From the NCBI RefSeq assembly GCF_000222485.1, contig NC_015914.1:3888001-3952000 (forward strand): a stretch of 64,000 bases of DNA. The letters are read 5' to 3'. How positions within the stretch are numbered: position 1 is the first letter of the stretch; the number at the start of each line of letters is the position of its first letter. The translations under genes were made by a program, and so were the position numbers. Shown here in pieces: positions 7,530 to 15,490 of the stretch. The notes under the pieces are model-generated. The model did not search any database. It saw only the letters and a program-made list of their open reading frames with translations, and was not told where the DNA came from. The stretch comes from Cyclobacterium marinum DSM 745. GTDB lineage: Bacteria; Bacteroidota; Bacteroidia; Cytophagales; Cyclobacteriaceae.

Positions 7530-10343
7530 ATGAAATTACTCATTTCATGCCTTCTTCTGGCCTTCATCACTTTTGCCTCGCAGGCGCAATCCAAACTTAC
7601 CATTCGGGGAGTGGTCAAAGATACCACGGATACGCCACTCGACTACACCTCTGTGCTACTTCTTAGCCCAAAAGATTCTGCTTTGGTCACATACACCCTG
7701 ACGAATAAAGACGGCGAGTACCAATTCAAGAATGTAGAAAGACAACCACTACTTATCAAAGCCACCTATATGGGCTACCTTCCCTTACAAAAGGAATTGG
7801 TACTTCCGGAAACTGGTGACTTGGAAGTCGATGAGATTCAGTTGATGCCAATTTTACAGGAACTCTATGAGGTAGTGGTGAAAGCCGCAAAAGCACCATT
7901 GATGATGCGTGGAGACACATTAGAGTATGATGCAAGCAAATTTAAAGTTCCCCCTGGAGCGACCTTGGAGGAATTGCTTCGTAAGTTACCGGGGATACAA
8001 ATCGACAAGGATGGAAATATAGTTGCGCAAGGGGAACAGGTACAGAAAGTAACCGTGGATGGAAGGCGCTTTTTTGGGGGCAATACCAAAATGGCCACAC
8101 AAAATTTGAATGCAGCCTCAGTAAGTAAGCTTCAGGTATACGATGATAAGTCAGAACAGTCCAAGCTAACAGGAGTGGAAGATGGAGTAAAGGAAAAAAC
8201 CTTAAACGTGGAACTTAAGGAGGACGCCAAGAAAGGAGGTTTTGGTAAGCTTTCTGCAGCTATGGGTACAGAAGGGAGGTGGACTACAAATGCATCATTC
8301 AATAAATTTGACAAGGTAAACCAATTTTCGGTGATTGGTTATGGCAATAATGTCAACCAATCCGGCCTAAGCTGGGATGACCTGCAGGAGTTTAAAGGGA
8401 GCGGTGCTTTCCAATTTGGCGACACGGGGGACTTTGGTTTTAATGGAGGTGGCTCGAATTATATTTCGTTGTCAGGTGGGGACAATGAAGAATCCTTTGA
8501 AATCCCCTTCAATAACCTCAACTCCGGCTATTCCAATAACCAAGCCATAGGGGTCAATTATAACTACTTGAAGGATAAGAAAGATTTTAATAGCAATTAC
8601 TTCTATAGTCGTAGTGATCAAACACTAGAGAGTATCAATAACAGGACAAATTTCTTGCAGAACAATACTTCCTTCACCTCAACTGACCAAAGCTTACAAA
8701 ATAATATGGCAGGTCACCATCGGGTAAACCTTCGTTTTCAAAACGAATTAGACAGTTCCAACACCATCACCATTAATGTTAAAGGAAGACTAAGTTCACT
8801 TAACACCTACTTGGCCAGCCATCAGGAGTTGATTCGCAGTAGCACGGAACAAAGCCAAATGGATAGGAACAACACCTCAGACAAATGGTCAGGAGCCTTT
8901 CAGGGCACGGCAATATATAGGCATAAATTCAAAAAGAACGGAAGAAACTTTGCCGCCAGTATCAGTGATACGTATAGTAAGGCAGACCAAAATGGTGTTC
9001 AAAAATCCGTCGTAGATCTTATGAACTCAACAGACCCTAATACCTACTTCCGTAACTTGGATCAATTGAATCAGGCACTGAATGGCTCCAACTTGATCAA
9101 ATCAAGCTTACTCTTTGTCGAACCTATTAAAAAGGTATTATTTTGGGAGACTTTCTACAATTTCAGCCAGTCGCAAAGTGAGACAGATCGACAAGTATAC
9201 GATGTAGAAAATAGCGACACCCAAGAACTAAACCCGGAACTCAGTCGATATTTTGAAAATACAATTACCTATAATAGATTTGGTTCTAGCATCCGGTATG
9301 CGAACAAAGGCTCTAATTTAAGTGTAGGGTTAGCTGCCTCTAACTACAGGTTAATTGGGCGGTTTTCTGTCTTAAAGGATAGTGAAATATTAGGAAGGGT
9401 AAACAAGAGTTACCTCAATTTTACCCCTAATGTATCTTTCTCCAAATCAATGAAAGGTAATAAGCGCCTCAGGGCGGGCTACAATATGGGTGTGAATCCC
9501 CCTAATATTTCCGACTTACAGCCATACAAAGATATTTCTAATCCATTGTATATAAGGGAAGGAAATCCTGATTTAGAGCCTCAAGTATCCCATTCATTCA
9601 ATACAGGATATTATATGTACGACCCAGTTTCTTTTATCAATTTTCGGGTTTCCTTTAATTCAACGTTTTATCAAAATCAAGTAGTTCAAAATCAAACTAT
9701 TGATCCGGAAACCTTTGTCACCACCTACAAGGCAGGAAATGTTTCAGGAGGCCAGCGCTTTAACCCCTATTTAGGTTTTGGTTTTCCCATCGTAAAAACG
9801 AAGGCTTCCGCATATTTATATGCAAATCCCTCCTATACTAAAAGCCTTGCTCTCATCAACTCGGTAGAGACAGAGACCCAAACTACCGGTAATAACTTTG
9901 GGATAAATTTTAATCTAACACCTCTAGAATGGTTTAGTTTATATACAGGTTCCTCTTTCCGACTAAGTAAAACTAAATACGAACAGAATCCTTCCCAAAA
10001 CCAAGACATTATTAATTGGAGTGCTTACGGTAATATGAACATAGAATTACCAAAAGACTTTTATCTAGATGTGAAATTTAATTACAATCGATATAAAAAC
10101 GAAAGTTTTGGATTTGATCAGGAAGTGCCTATTCTTAATGCATTTGTCTATAAACTTCTGGGCAAGGCTAAAAAATGGGAAGTCAGGCTATCCGCTTATG
10201 ATGTCTTCAATCAAAATCAAACCATCAGCCAGTATGCAGGTCAAAATTACGTTTCCACCGGAAGGATTGAAACCCTATCTAGGTATTTCCTTCTCGGACT
10301 GACTTATAATATGCGTGGAGTAGAAGTGAAAAAACGTAGATAA
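7530..10343 (+). CDS. Outer-membrane beta-barrel protein with carboxypeptidase-regulatory-like N-domain
   Basis: A 937-residue secreted protein with signal peptide MKLLISCLLLAFITFASQAQ. Residues about 22-105 form a carboxypeptidase-regulatory-like domain (IRGVVKDTTDTPLDYTSVLL ... GYLPLQKELVLP). Residues about 125-230 resemble a TonB-receptor plug (LEELLRKLPGIQIDKDGNI, VTVDGRRFFGG). The rest is a beta-barrel of the OMP_b-brl_3 type with many aromatic-ended strands, ending TYNMRGVEVKKRR. It resembles TonB-dependent receptors, but no SusD gene follows, so it is not a standard glycan-uptake pair. A GLPGLI-family gene lies 270 bases downstream, a pairing often seen in Bacteroidota and thought to concern metal or peptide handling. 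The substrate is unknown. Confidence 0.85.
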   Translation: MKLLISCLLLAFITFASQAQSKLTIRGVVKDTTDTPLDYTSVLLLSPKDSALVTYTLTNKDGEYQFKNVERQPLLIKATYMGYLPLQKELVLPETGDLEVDEIQLMPILQELYEVVVKAAKAPLMMRGDTLEYDASKFKVPPGATLEELLRKLPGIQIDKDGNIVAQGEQVQKVTVDGRRFFGGNTKMATQNLNAASVSKLQVYDDKSEQSKLTGVEDGVKEKTLNVELKEDAKKGGFGKLSAAMGTEGRWTTNASFNKFDKVNQFSVIGYGNNVNQSGLSWDDLQEFKGSGAFQFGDTGDFGFNGGGSNYISLSGGDNEESFEIPFNNLNSGYSNNQAIGVNYNYLKDKKDFNSNYFYSRSDQTLESINNRTNFLQNNTSFTSTDQSLQNNMAGHHRVNLRFQNELDSSNTITINVKGRLSSLNTYLASHQELIRSSTEQSQMDRNNTSDKWSGAFQGTAIYRHKFKKNGRNFAASISDTYSKADQNGVQKSVVDLMNSTDPNTYFRNLDQLNQALNGSNLIKSSLLFVEPIKKVLFWETFYNFSQSQSETDRQVYDVENSDTQELNPELSRYFENTITYNRFGSSIRYANKGSNLSVGLAASNYRLIGRFSVLKDSEILGRVNKSYLNFTPNVSFSKSMKGNKRLRAGYNMGVNPPNISDLQPYKDISNPLYIREGNPDLEPQVSHSFNTGYYMYDPVSFINFRVSFNSTFYQNQVVQNQTIDPETFVTTYKAGNVSGGQRFNPYLGFGFPIVKTKASAYLYANPSYTKSLALINSVETETQTTGNNFGINFNLTPLEWFSLYTGSSFRLSKTKYEQNPSQNQDIINWSAYGNMNIELPKDFYLDVKFNYNRYKNESFGFDQEVPILNAFVYKLLGKAKKWEVRLSAYDVFNQNQTISQYAGQNYVSTGRIETLSRYFLLGLTYNMRGVEVKKRR

Positions 10344-10612
10344 AAGGTATGAAGGAAGTTCTCTAGTCGTAAAATAACCAAAAACAGTTCTCTAAATGGT
10401 AATTAAGTTAATCTTACTGGTATGATTAATAGTAGTTGTAACATAATTTATATTTGCATTTTGTTACAAATAAACCATCTTTCTTTTGAGTGAAAAAGTT
10501 GATTTCTTTTAATTTCCCATGTTATATATTGTTAAATAGGTTTCAATGTGGGTGTATTTTGTAAATCTGTACCATCTATTTCGATTCAGCTAATTCTTAA
10601 ATCATTTAAACA

Positions 10613-11356
10613 ATGAAGTTAAAATACCTAAAAATCCTTTTCCTATTATTGGTTTCCACAGGACTTAAAGCTCAAAATATTGTGGGTGAGGTAGAATACC
10701 GATACCGGATATTTTACGATAAAATTTACTCCAGCCTGCCTCATATTACCCAGCAGGAAAAGGATAGAATCCAACTCACTTGGAGTAATCCTGAGGGCTA
10801 CAGCACTCGGATGAAACTTCAATTTTGGCCGGAAAAAAGTCGCTATACATTTGGAGAACCCTATGAAGTCCGAAGTTACTCTTGGCAAGTAAATGACTAT
10901 ATAATCGAAAACAATTTAGAAGATCAGACCTATTTGAAGTACATGGATCAAATGGGCAAAACCTACATCGTTCGTGACAGCCTTAAAACTCCAAAATGGA
11001 GGGTAATGAACGAAATACGGGATATTCTGGGGCATATGTGTATGAAAGCTGTAGCTGAAGACAGCCTCAAAGGACAAAAGATCACTGCTTGGTTCGCTTC
11101 AGATATTCCTGTTCCAACAGGCCCGGAGGAGCAATTCGGGCTTCCGGGGTTGATTTTAGCTTACGACATCAACGATGGCATGCTCATTGTAGAAGCCGAG
11201 AAAATCACTTTTGGAGAACCGGAAGAAATCATCGCCCTGCCAAAGAGAATGAGAGGGAGAGAAGTGTCGGGTGCTGAATATCAGGAGGTGGTTAAAGATT
11301 TTATCCAAACTTCCACCGAAAGCAGGAGGGCTTGGATGTGGGAGATTAGATATTGA
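10613..11356 (+). CDS. GLPGLI family secreted protein
   Basis: A 247-residue protein with signal peptide (MKLKYLKILFLLLVSTGLKA). The family signature is plain near residue 177: EEQFGLPGLILAYDIND. The rest fits the Porph_ging/GLPGLI pattern: an early EVEYRYRIFYDKI strand, a central DILGHMCMKAVAEDSLKGQ region and a C-terminal VSGAEYQEVVKDF. The family is of unknown function and is usually encoded next to an OMP_b-brl outer-membrane protein, as here. It is probably periplasmic or surface-associated. Confidence 0.88.
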   Translation: MKLKYLKILFLLLVSTGLKAQNIVGEVEYRYRIFYDKIYSSLPHITQQEKDRIQLTWSNPEGYSTRMKLQFWPEKSRYTFGEPYEVRSYSWQVNDYIIENNLEDQTYLKYMDQMGKTYIVRDSLKTPKWRVMNEIRDILGHMCMKAVAEDSLKGQKITAWFASDIPVPTGPEEQFGLPGLILAYDINDGMLIVEAEKITFGEPEEIIALPKRMRGREVSGAEYQEVVKDFIQTSTESRRAWMWEIRY

Positions 11357-11413
11357 GAAGGTTGAAAAGCAAGATATCTCTAATATAGGCTATAGAACTT
11401 CTATTAGGCGTAG

Positions 11414-11900
11414 GAATCGCCTTAAAATCAGCCATTTCGTTTTTGTTTTCAATTTCAGCTAAGCGACCCTTTGCTAAAATGGCTAAATTGTCTGATTTTC
11501 TTGCTATTTTAGGTCTCCTCGAAAGATGTAGAATCCCTCATATTCCTAACTTACTTTCATGTTAAAATCTTTTGTATACCAGTTTAATAATGAGTCGTTC
11601 TGTAAAGAATAGGATCCAATTTTGAATGTTGTTTGACTGAATGGAAAAGGAAGCTTCATCCAAATCTAAGAAACCTTATTCGGTTACTTGGGCAAAATTC
11701 ACTTATTTATATTAACTTGATGTGATTGCTAAATAAGGAGAATGATGGATTTACCTTACTTTGAACCCGAAATATGCAACAGACAATCTATTTGGTGCTG
11801 AAATCGCTTCAAAATCAACTATTTCGTTGCTGTTTTCAATTTCACCATAATGGTGCTAGGCTAAGATTACCAAACAGCCTGATTTTCTAGCAATTGTAAT
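11414..11900. repeat. Decayed repeat cluster in the 740-base gap between 11357 and 12094
   Basis: Two diverged direct copies flank the cluster: 11414-11515 and 11800-11900, both containing AATCGC..CAAAATCA, ATTTCGTT and TGTTTTCAATTTCA. Between them are a copy of a second element (11526-11700, also at 17380-17523 and 18393-18570) and a short fragment of it (11755-11777). No intact gene lies in this gap. Confidence 0.6.
11526..11700. repeat. Dispersed intergenic repeat, copy 1 (diverged)
   Basis: Shares TGTAGAATCC, ATTCCTAACTTACTTT, CAATTTTGAATG..GTTTGACTG and a CATCCAAATC..TTATTC.GTTAC tail with copies 2 and 3. It has small deletions relative to them. Confidence 0.55.
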
Positions 11901-12057
11901 GCTTCCCGAAAACAGGGGACAGGCATCACCCCTGACCATTGTCAGTGTGGAGAAATACTATTACATAATCAGGGTTGAATTATTTGTTGCTAGGTATATC
12001 TGTTGCTTAAATTTTAATTAAAGTTTAAAGTGAAGCTGATTAAGGGTATAGAAAGAT

Positions 12058-12065
12058 TAACTTTG
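12058..12065 (+). promoter_or_regulatory. -7 box of the phosphopantetheinyl transferase gene
   Basis: TAACTTTG fits TAnnTTTG, 30 bases before the start codon. No TTG lies at the usual upstream distance. Confidence 0.4.
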
Positions 12066-12094
12066 ATTATTTCCCATTAGATAAAGGTGTTAAA

Positions 12095-12817
12095 ATGAGA
12101 ATTTATGTCCACACTCTAGAAAACCATGACTATAGCACAATGCAAAACAAGCTAAGTTTTGACGAGAAAGAGCGGGCAGCAAAGTTTCTTAATCAAGGAG
12201 ATGCCCATGCATATTTTGTCAAGGAAGCAGTAAAGAGAAGGTCTTTGGAAATTATAACCGGGGTTCCCGCGGAAAATTTTATTTTCAAGAAAGGAGAATT
12301 TGGAAAACCACAAATTGCTGAGAAAATTAATTTTAATACTTATCGGGCCAAGGGGGCAATAGTTGTGGGAATTTCTTCGGAAGCCATTGGTGTAGATATA
12401 GCTTATCTTGACCCAGCAATTCAATTAAAGGATTATGCCGAAGTGGCTTTAACAAGCTTCGAGCACGCAACTTTAGATAACCCTAAACAATTGATTACTC
12501 ATTGGGCTTTAAAGGAGTCATTTTTAAAATTCATCGGCAAAGGTTTACATATTGAACCCTCAGAAATTGGTTTTGAAATAGTGGATGAATCAACAATTAA
12601 ATTTATTTCAGAACATCAGGACTTGGCAAAGAATCAATGCAATTATTGCCTTATTGAGTTGGAGGGAAAATGGGTCATTTCTATATGCTTTAAGGAAAAT
12701 TGTACTAAACTGGACCTAAACTTTCTCAACAAGCAGCCTGGAATACAATTAATCAGTAACACATCTGAGGCAGAACCTAGGTTTTTTTACCAGCCCCTTT
12801 TTCAGTTTTTATTTTAG
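12095..12817 (+). CDS. Sfp-like 4'-phosphopantetheinyl transferase superfamily protein (divergent)
   Basis: A 240-residue protein with the two-lobed Sfp layout: KKGEFGKPQI (66-74), IGVDIA with D101, and WALKESFLKFIGKG (137-150) matching the WxxKExxxK signature. Such enzymes move phosphopantetheine from CoA to a serine on carrier proteins. Two usual elements differ. The second metal ligand (normally E in GIDIE) is A103, and the N-x-SHS element before it is replaced by NTYRAKG. Activity may therefore be reduced or altered. No carrier-protein, fatty-acid or polyketide gene is nearby. The start is supported by AAAGGTG seven bases upstream. Confidence 0.75.
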   Translation: MRIYVHTLENHDYSTMQNKLSFDEKERAAKFLNQGDAHAYFVKEAVKRRSLEIITGVPAENFIFKKGEFGKPQIAEKINFNTYRAKGAIVVGISSEAIGVDIAYLDPAIQLKDYAEVALTSFEHATLDNPKQLITHWALKESFLKFIGKGLHIEPSEIGFEIVDESTIKFISEHQDLAKNQCNYCLIELEGKWVISICFKENCTKLDLNFLNKQPGIQLISNTSEAEPRFFYQPLFQFLF

Positions 12818-13151
12818 TTTTAAAGCTTTAAAATTTAACAGGATTTTCTTTAGTAGGTGCAACGGTTGAAATATCGGTCTGTTTAGAGTTAAGGAATAGA
12901 TCAAGAAGCACAAACGCAAAATGATTACCAAAGTAGTGTAAGGTGGCAAACTAATCGGTAGTCGTGATGGATCTCCTATAAAGGGAGTGGAGCAAAAGGG
13001 TTAGCTGAATTGAAATACGATTTGTCGAATTATTAAAGGAGGAGCTCCCTTTTTATTTCTCCATCCGGCTTAAGGTTTACCCTCAGTTTTCATACTACTG
13101 TTACCACTTTCAATTCAATCCTTACCTTATCTCCTTTTAATTACAGTCCAT
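12818..13151. other. Intergenic, no gene seen
   Basis: About 330 bases without a protein-like frame. AAAGGGAG near 12977 and CTCCCTTT near 13043 are complementary across about 65 bases; significance unclear. Confidence 0.4.
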
Positions 13152-13352
13152 CCAATGAAATTATCAATCCTGCTCCCGGTTGTGAATTATGATCTATGCA
13201 AAGATGGGGACAGCGGTACACCCGCCAAGGGTGCGCTTCGCCCGATCAAAAAAATAGGGTTTTCCAGAGGAAGCCATCCGCATTTTTTTTGTACGGCCCT
13301 TGGCTTGGGTGTCCCTGGCAGTCCCCGAACTCTTAGGCATAATCAAATTTAA
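13152..13352 (+). ncRNA. Candidate structured leader element (intact copy) before the small gene at 13373
   Basis: ACACCCGCCAAGGG (13218-13231) pairs with CCCTTGGCTTGGGTGT (13297-13312), leaving only a two-base bulge, around a loop of about 65 bases that contains a small GCG-CTT-CGC hairpin. The stem core and loop are strongly kept in the copy at 4270-4470. Differences between the copies change amino acids in every short frame and include an indel at the end, so it behaves as RNA or DNA structure and not as a protein. It ends 20 bases before the ATG at 13373 and could be a cis-acting 5' leader or a small mobile palindrome. It matches no RNA family I recognise. Confidence 0.5.
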
Positions 13353-13372
13353 AACCTTAAACAGTAAAAGTC

Positions 13373-13630
13373 ATGTCACAATTTGAAAAAACTTACATCG
13401 GAAAAGGAACACAGGTAAAAGATCTTAACATCATCCGAGTATCTATCTCCAAAGAAACCTTGGAGGAAATCTTCAATGACCATATGGTCGGCTACGAAGG
13501 CAAAGAATACCTGGTATTTGAAGTCGCTTCACTGAAAGAACCGGACCAATACGGCAAAACCCATACGGCCTATATCAGCAAAAAGGTTGTTGGACCTAAA
13601 AATGGTAAGACCAGCAAGGCCAAATCTTAG
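13373..13630 (+). CDS. Small conserved-looking hypothetical protein with structured leader
   Basis: An 85-residue soluble protein rich in charged residues: SQFEKTYIGKGTQVKDLNII, then VSISKETLEEIF, EGKEYLVFEVASLKEPDQYG and a lysine-rich tail KNGKTSKAKS. I do not recognise the family. The alternating pattern suggests a small alpha-beta fold. It has its own structured leader upstream and a clean terminator right after the stop (13636-13656), so it is a single-gene unit. A decayed copy of leader and gene lies at 4270-4746, showing that the unit has been duplicated or moved. Confidence 0.75.
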   Translation: MSQFEKTYIGKGTQVKDLNIIRVSISKETLEEIFNDHMVGYEGKEYLVFEVASLKEPDQYGKTHTAYISKKVVGPKNGKTSKAKS

Positions 13631-13635
13631 AAATG

Positions 13636-13656
13636 AGCCCTACGGGGCTTTTTTCT
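13636..13656 (+). terminator. Rho-independent terminator of the small gene
   Basis: AGCCC-TACG-GGGCT followed by a T-run, six bases after the stop codon at 13630. Confidence 0.85.
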
Positions 13657-13866
13657 TTTATCATTTCAGGAAGTATAGTAAGTCTAAGTCTGTTATCAAG
13701 GGCTAATTTTAAGCTTTTAAGGTCATAATATAACATGGCACACTAAAAACTACATCCCTATAGAAATCTTGCTATTGAAAAAAAGGTTAGAAAAATTTTA
13801 AAATCGAGCAAAGTGTACCAAGTATTTGTTTAAATTATTAACTTAAATATGTTAATTTAATAAACA

Positions 13867-14106
13867 ATGAAAGATATATCGGTGATTGTATTACAGTTGA
13901 AGAACAGGCAAACTCAAATAGACCGAAAGATCAATCAATTGATAGATCAAAATTTAGATCCCTTTCCCTTTGAAAGATTGGATAAAGGGAAGAAACTTAT
14001 CGAATTGATTCAAAAAGCCCTACAATCCATAGAGTCAGAGAAATTGATTGAAGCTGGGATGCATATTAAGGAGTTGGAAATGGAAGGCTTGAAAATTGAA
14101 CTTTAA
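13867..14106 (+). CDS. Small helical hypothetical protein
   Basis: A 79-residue protein predicted to be almost wholly helical: DISVIVLQLKNRQTQIDRKI, LDKGKKLIELIQKALQSIES, then KLIEAGMHIKELEMEGLKIEL. Heptad-like spacing of leucine and isoleucine suggests a coiled-coil hairpin. There is no signal peptide or known motif. Upstream, TTAAC (13837-13841) and GTTAA (13850-13854) form a loose inverted repeat close to the start. Its composition resembles that of true genes here, but no family is recognised. Confidence 0.55.
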   Translation: MKDISVIVLQLKNRQTQIDRKINQLIDQNLDPFPFERLDKGKKLIELIQKALQSIESEKLIEAGMHIKELEMEGLKIEL

Positions 14107-14184
14107 TTTTCTGTAGGGACTTTAGATCTTTGGAAAAAAATTTTGTTAAGGTACCAATTTAAAAAAATATCAAATGGGAGATCA

Positions 14185-14412
14185 CTAACTCCTTTGTTCC
14201 AATTTCCGCAGCAATTCTACAATTTTTCGGTCTTGTGCCCTGATTTTTCTATCAGTAGCTGTTTCTTTTGGTTTGGAGAGGGAATAAATAAACCAAGCCC
14301 ACACAGCAAAGGCTACTATCAGTCCAGGCCATTGGTTGTCGCTGCCTAAAGCACCAAACATGGCTACCATGCCAATAAAGGAAACTAGAAAAAGTTTGAT
14401 GAGGAATTTCAT
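14185..14412 (-). CDS. Small two-helix membrane protein
   Basis: A 75-residue protein with two hydrophobic segments, FLIKLFLVSFIGMVAMFGAL and GLIVAFAVWAWFIYSL, and a charged cytoplasmic tail (KPKETATDRKIRAQDRKIVE) that looks like a short amphipathic helix. No family is recognised. It lies in the integrase-proximal part of the presumed island and points the same way as the integrase and the following membrane protein. Confidence 0.55.
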   Translation of the reverse strand: MKFLIKLFLVSFIGMVAMFGALGSDNQWPGLIVAFAVWAWFIYSLSKPKETATDRKIRAQDRKIVELLRKLEQRS

Positions 14413-14597
14413 AGCTGATTAAATTCAATTTGATACTTTAAGTTAATCAAATTCTGGTTGAACTAAAAACAATCTGATTGAAAAGTAAAATGCAATTCAT
14501 AGAATATCAATGAGTTGAATTAATAGAGCCTATTGGAGATTAAAAATTAGAATGGTACTTTATTATTACCTGTTGCATAAAATTATTTAATCGGGAA

Positions 14598-15473
14598 TTA
14601 ATAAGCATCCACTTGTGATTTATCCAGTGTTGCTGTTTGGGCGGTGTCAAGGAGTTTATCAATTTCATTGGCCTTCAATGCCAATTTTGATTGATTAAAG
14701 ATGGCCTTGACGTTTGTTAGCTGGTCTATTCTTTTTTGACCTAAGCTTTTTCCCGATCTGATTTCTTTTACTCCTTTAGTGATGTCCTTTTTTATATTGT
14801 CTGGAGAGGCTAATAGAATTTCCCCTAATACCCGATAAACACCTTCCTTAGTCAATTTACAGGTTGAGTGATGACACAGTTTATTGATTAGTTCGTTTAG
14901 ATTTCCAGGATCACCCAATAAAAAATCAAGGGCCAGTAATTTTTCCGTTTTATCTAACTCGTTTTCACCTGGAGCTATCTTAGAATAATCGCGCTTTGCC
15001 CTCATATTTTCATAAAATTGGATTGCCCCTTCCTTGTCCAAATAATCAAGATTTTCAAACTCACGGAAATTGGCTAGCTTTTCGGCAGGATCAACATATT
15101 TTAAAAATATCCCTATCTCCCTAATATTTTTAAGTGTATTGCCAATCAAATTGTAGATAATTCCAGCTGTTATCCCTGAGAAAATAATAGCAATGGGTAC
15201 TTTTAAAGTAACGTCAATTGTCAGGACTGAAACGGCTAATAAAAGACTTAGAAATGTAAGCAGGATTGGGTAAATTAAAGAAAGGTAGATAAACCATTTC
15301 CTGCGCTGAATAAAGTGGGAAAAATTCTCAAAATGATTTCGATTGCTGGAAAAAATATGCCAACCATAACGATATGCAAGAATTCTTTCCTCTTCAGAAT
15401 AACTGTCAAAAAGCAGTAAGTATTCTCTGAGTTTGTATTGCCATAAAGGTCTATTGGGATCAAACTTTTTCAT
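14598..15473 (-). CDS. Membrane protein co-transcribed with the integrase, unknown function
   Basis: A 291-residue protein. Residues about 55-110 contain two adjacent transmembrane helices (FIYLSLIYPILLTFLSLLLA and a second ending GITAGIIYNLIG). The rest is soluble: an N-terminal segment with LREYLLLFDSYSEEERI and a long helical C-terminal part (about 125-291). It starts 17 bases after the integrase stop, so the two probably share a transcript. No known domain is recognised. Such a partner is not a usual excisionase, so its role in the element is open. Confidence 0.7.
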   Translation of the reverse strand: MKKFDPNRPLWQYKLREYLLLFDSYSEEERILAYRYGWHIFSSNRNHFENFSHFIQRRKWFIYLSLIYPILLTFLSLLLAVSVLTIDVTLKVPIAIIFSGITAGIIYNLIGNTLKNIREIGIFLKYVDPAEKLANFREFENLDYLDKEGAIQFYENMRAKRDYSKIAPGENELDKTEKLLALDFLLGDPGNLNELINKLCHHSTCKLTKEGVYRVLGEILLASPDNIKKDITKGVKEIRSGKSLGQKRIDQLTNVKAIFNQSKLALKANEIDKLLDTAQTATLDKSQVDAY

Positions 15474-15490
15474 GGGTTATATTTTAAATA

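Noticed and set aside
7530..11356. A SusC/SusD-type glycan uptake locus
   Set aside because: The large protein is an OMP_b-brl type barrel and its partner is a GLPGLI protein; no SusD-like lipoprotein follows.
13155..13352. A 65-codon frame in the structured leader, with a similar frame at 4273-4527
   Set aside because: Differences between the copies are mostly amino-acid changing and an indel breaks the end. The stem complementarity explains the conservation better than a peptide.
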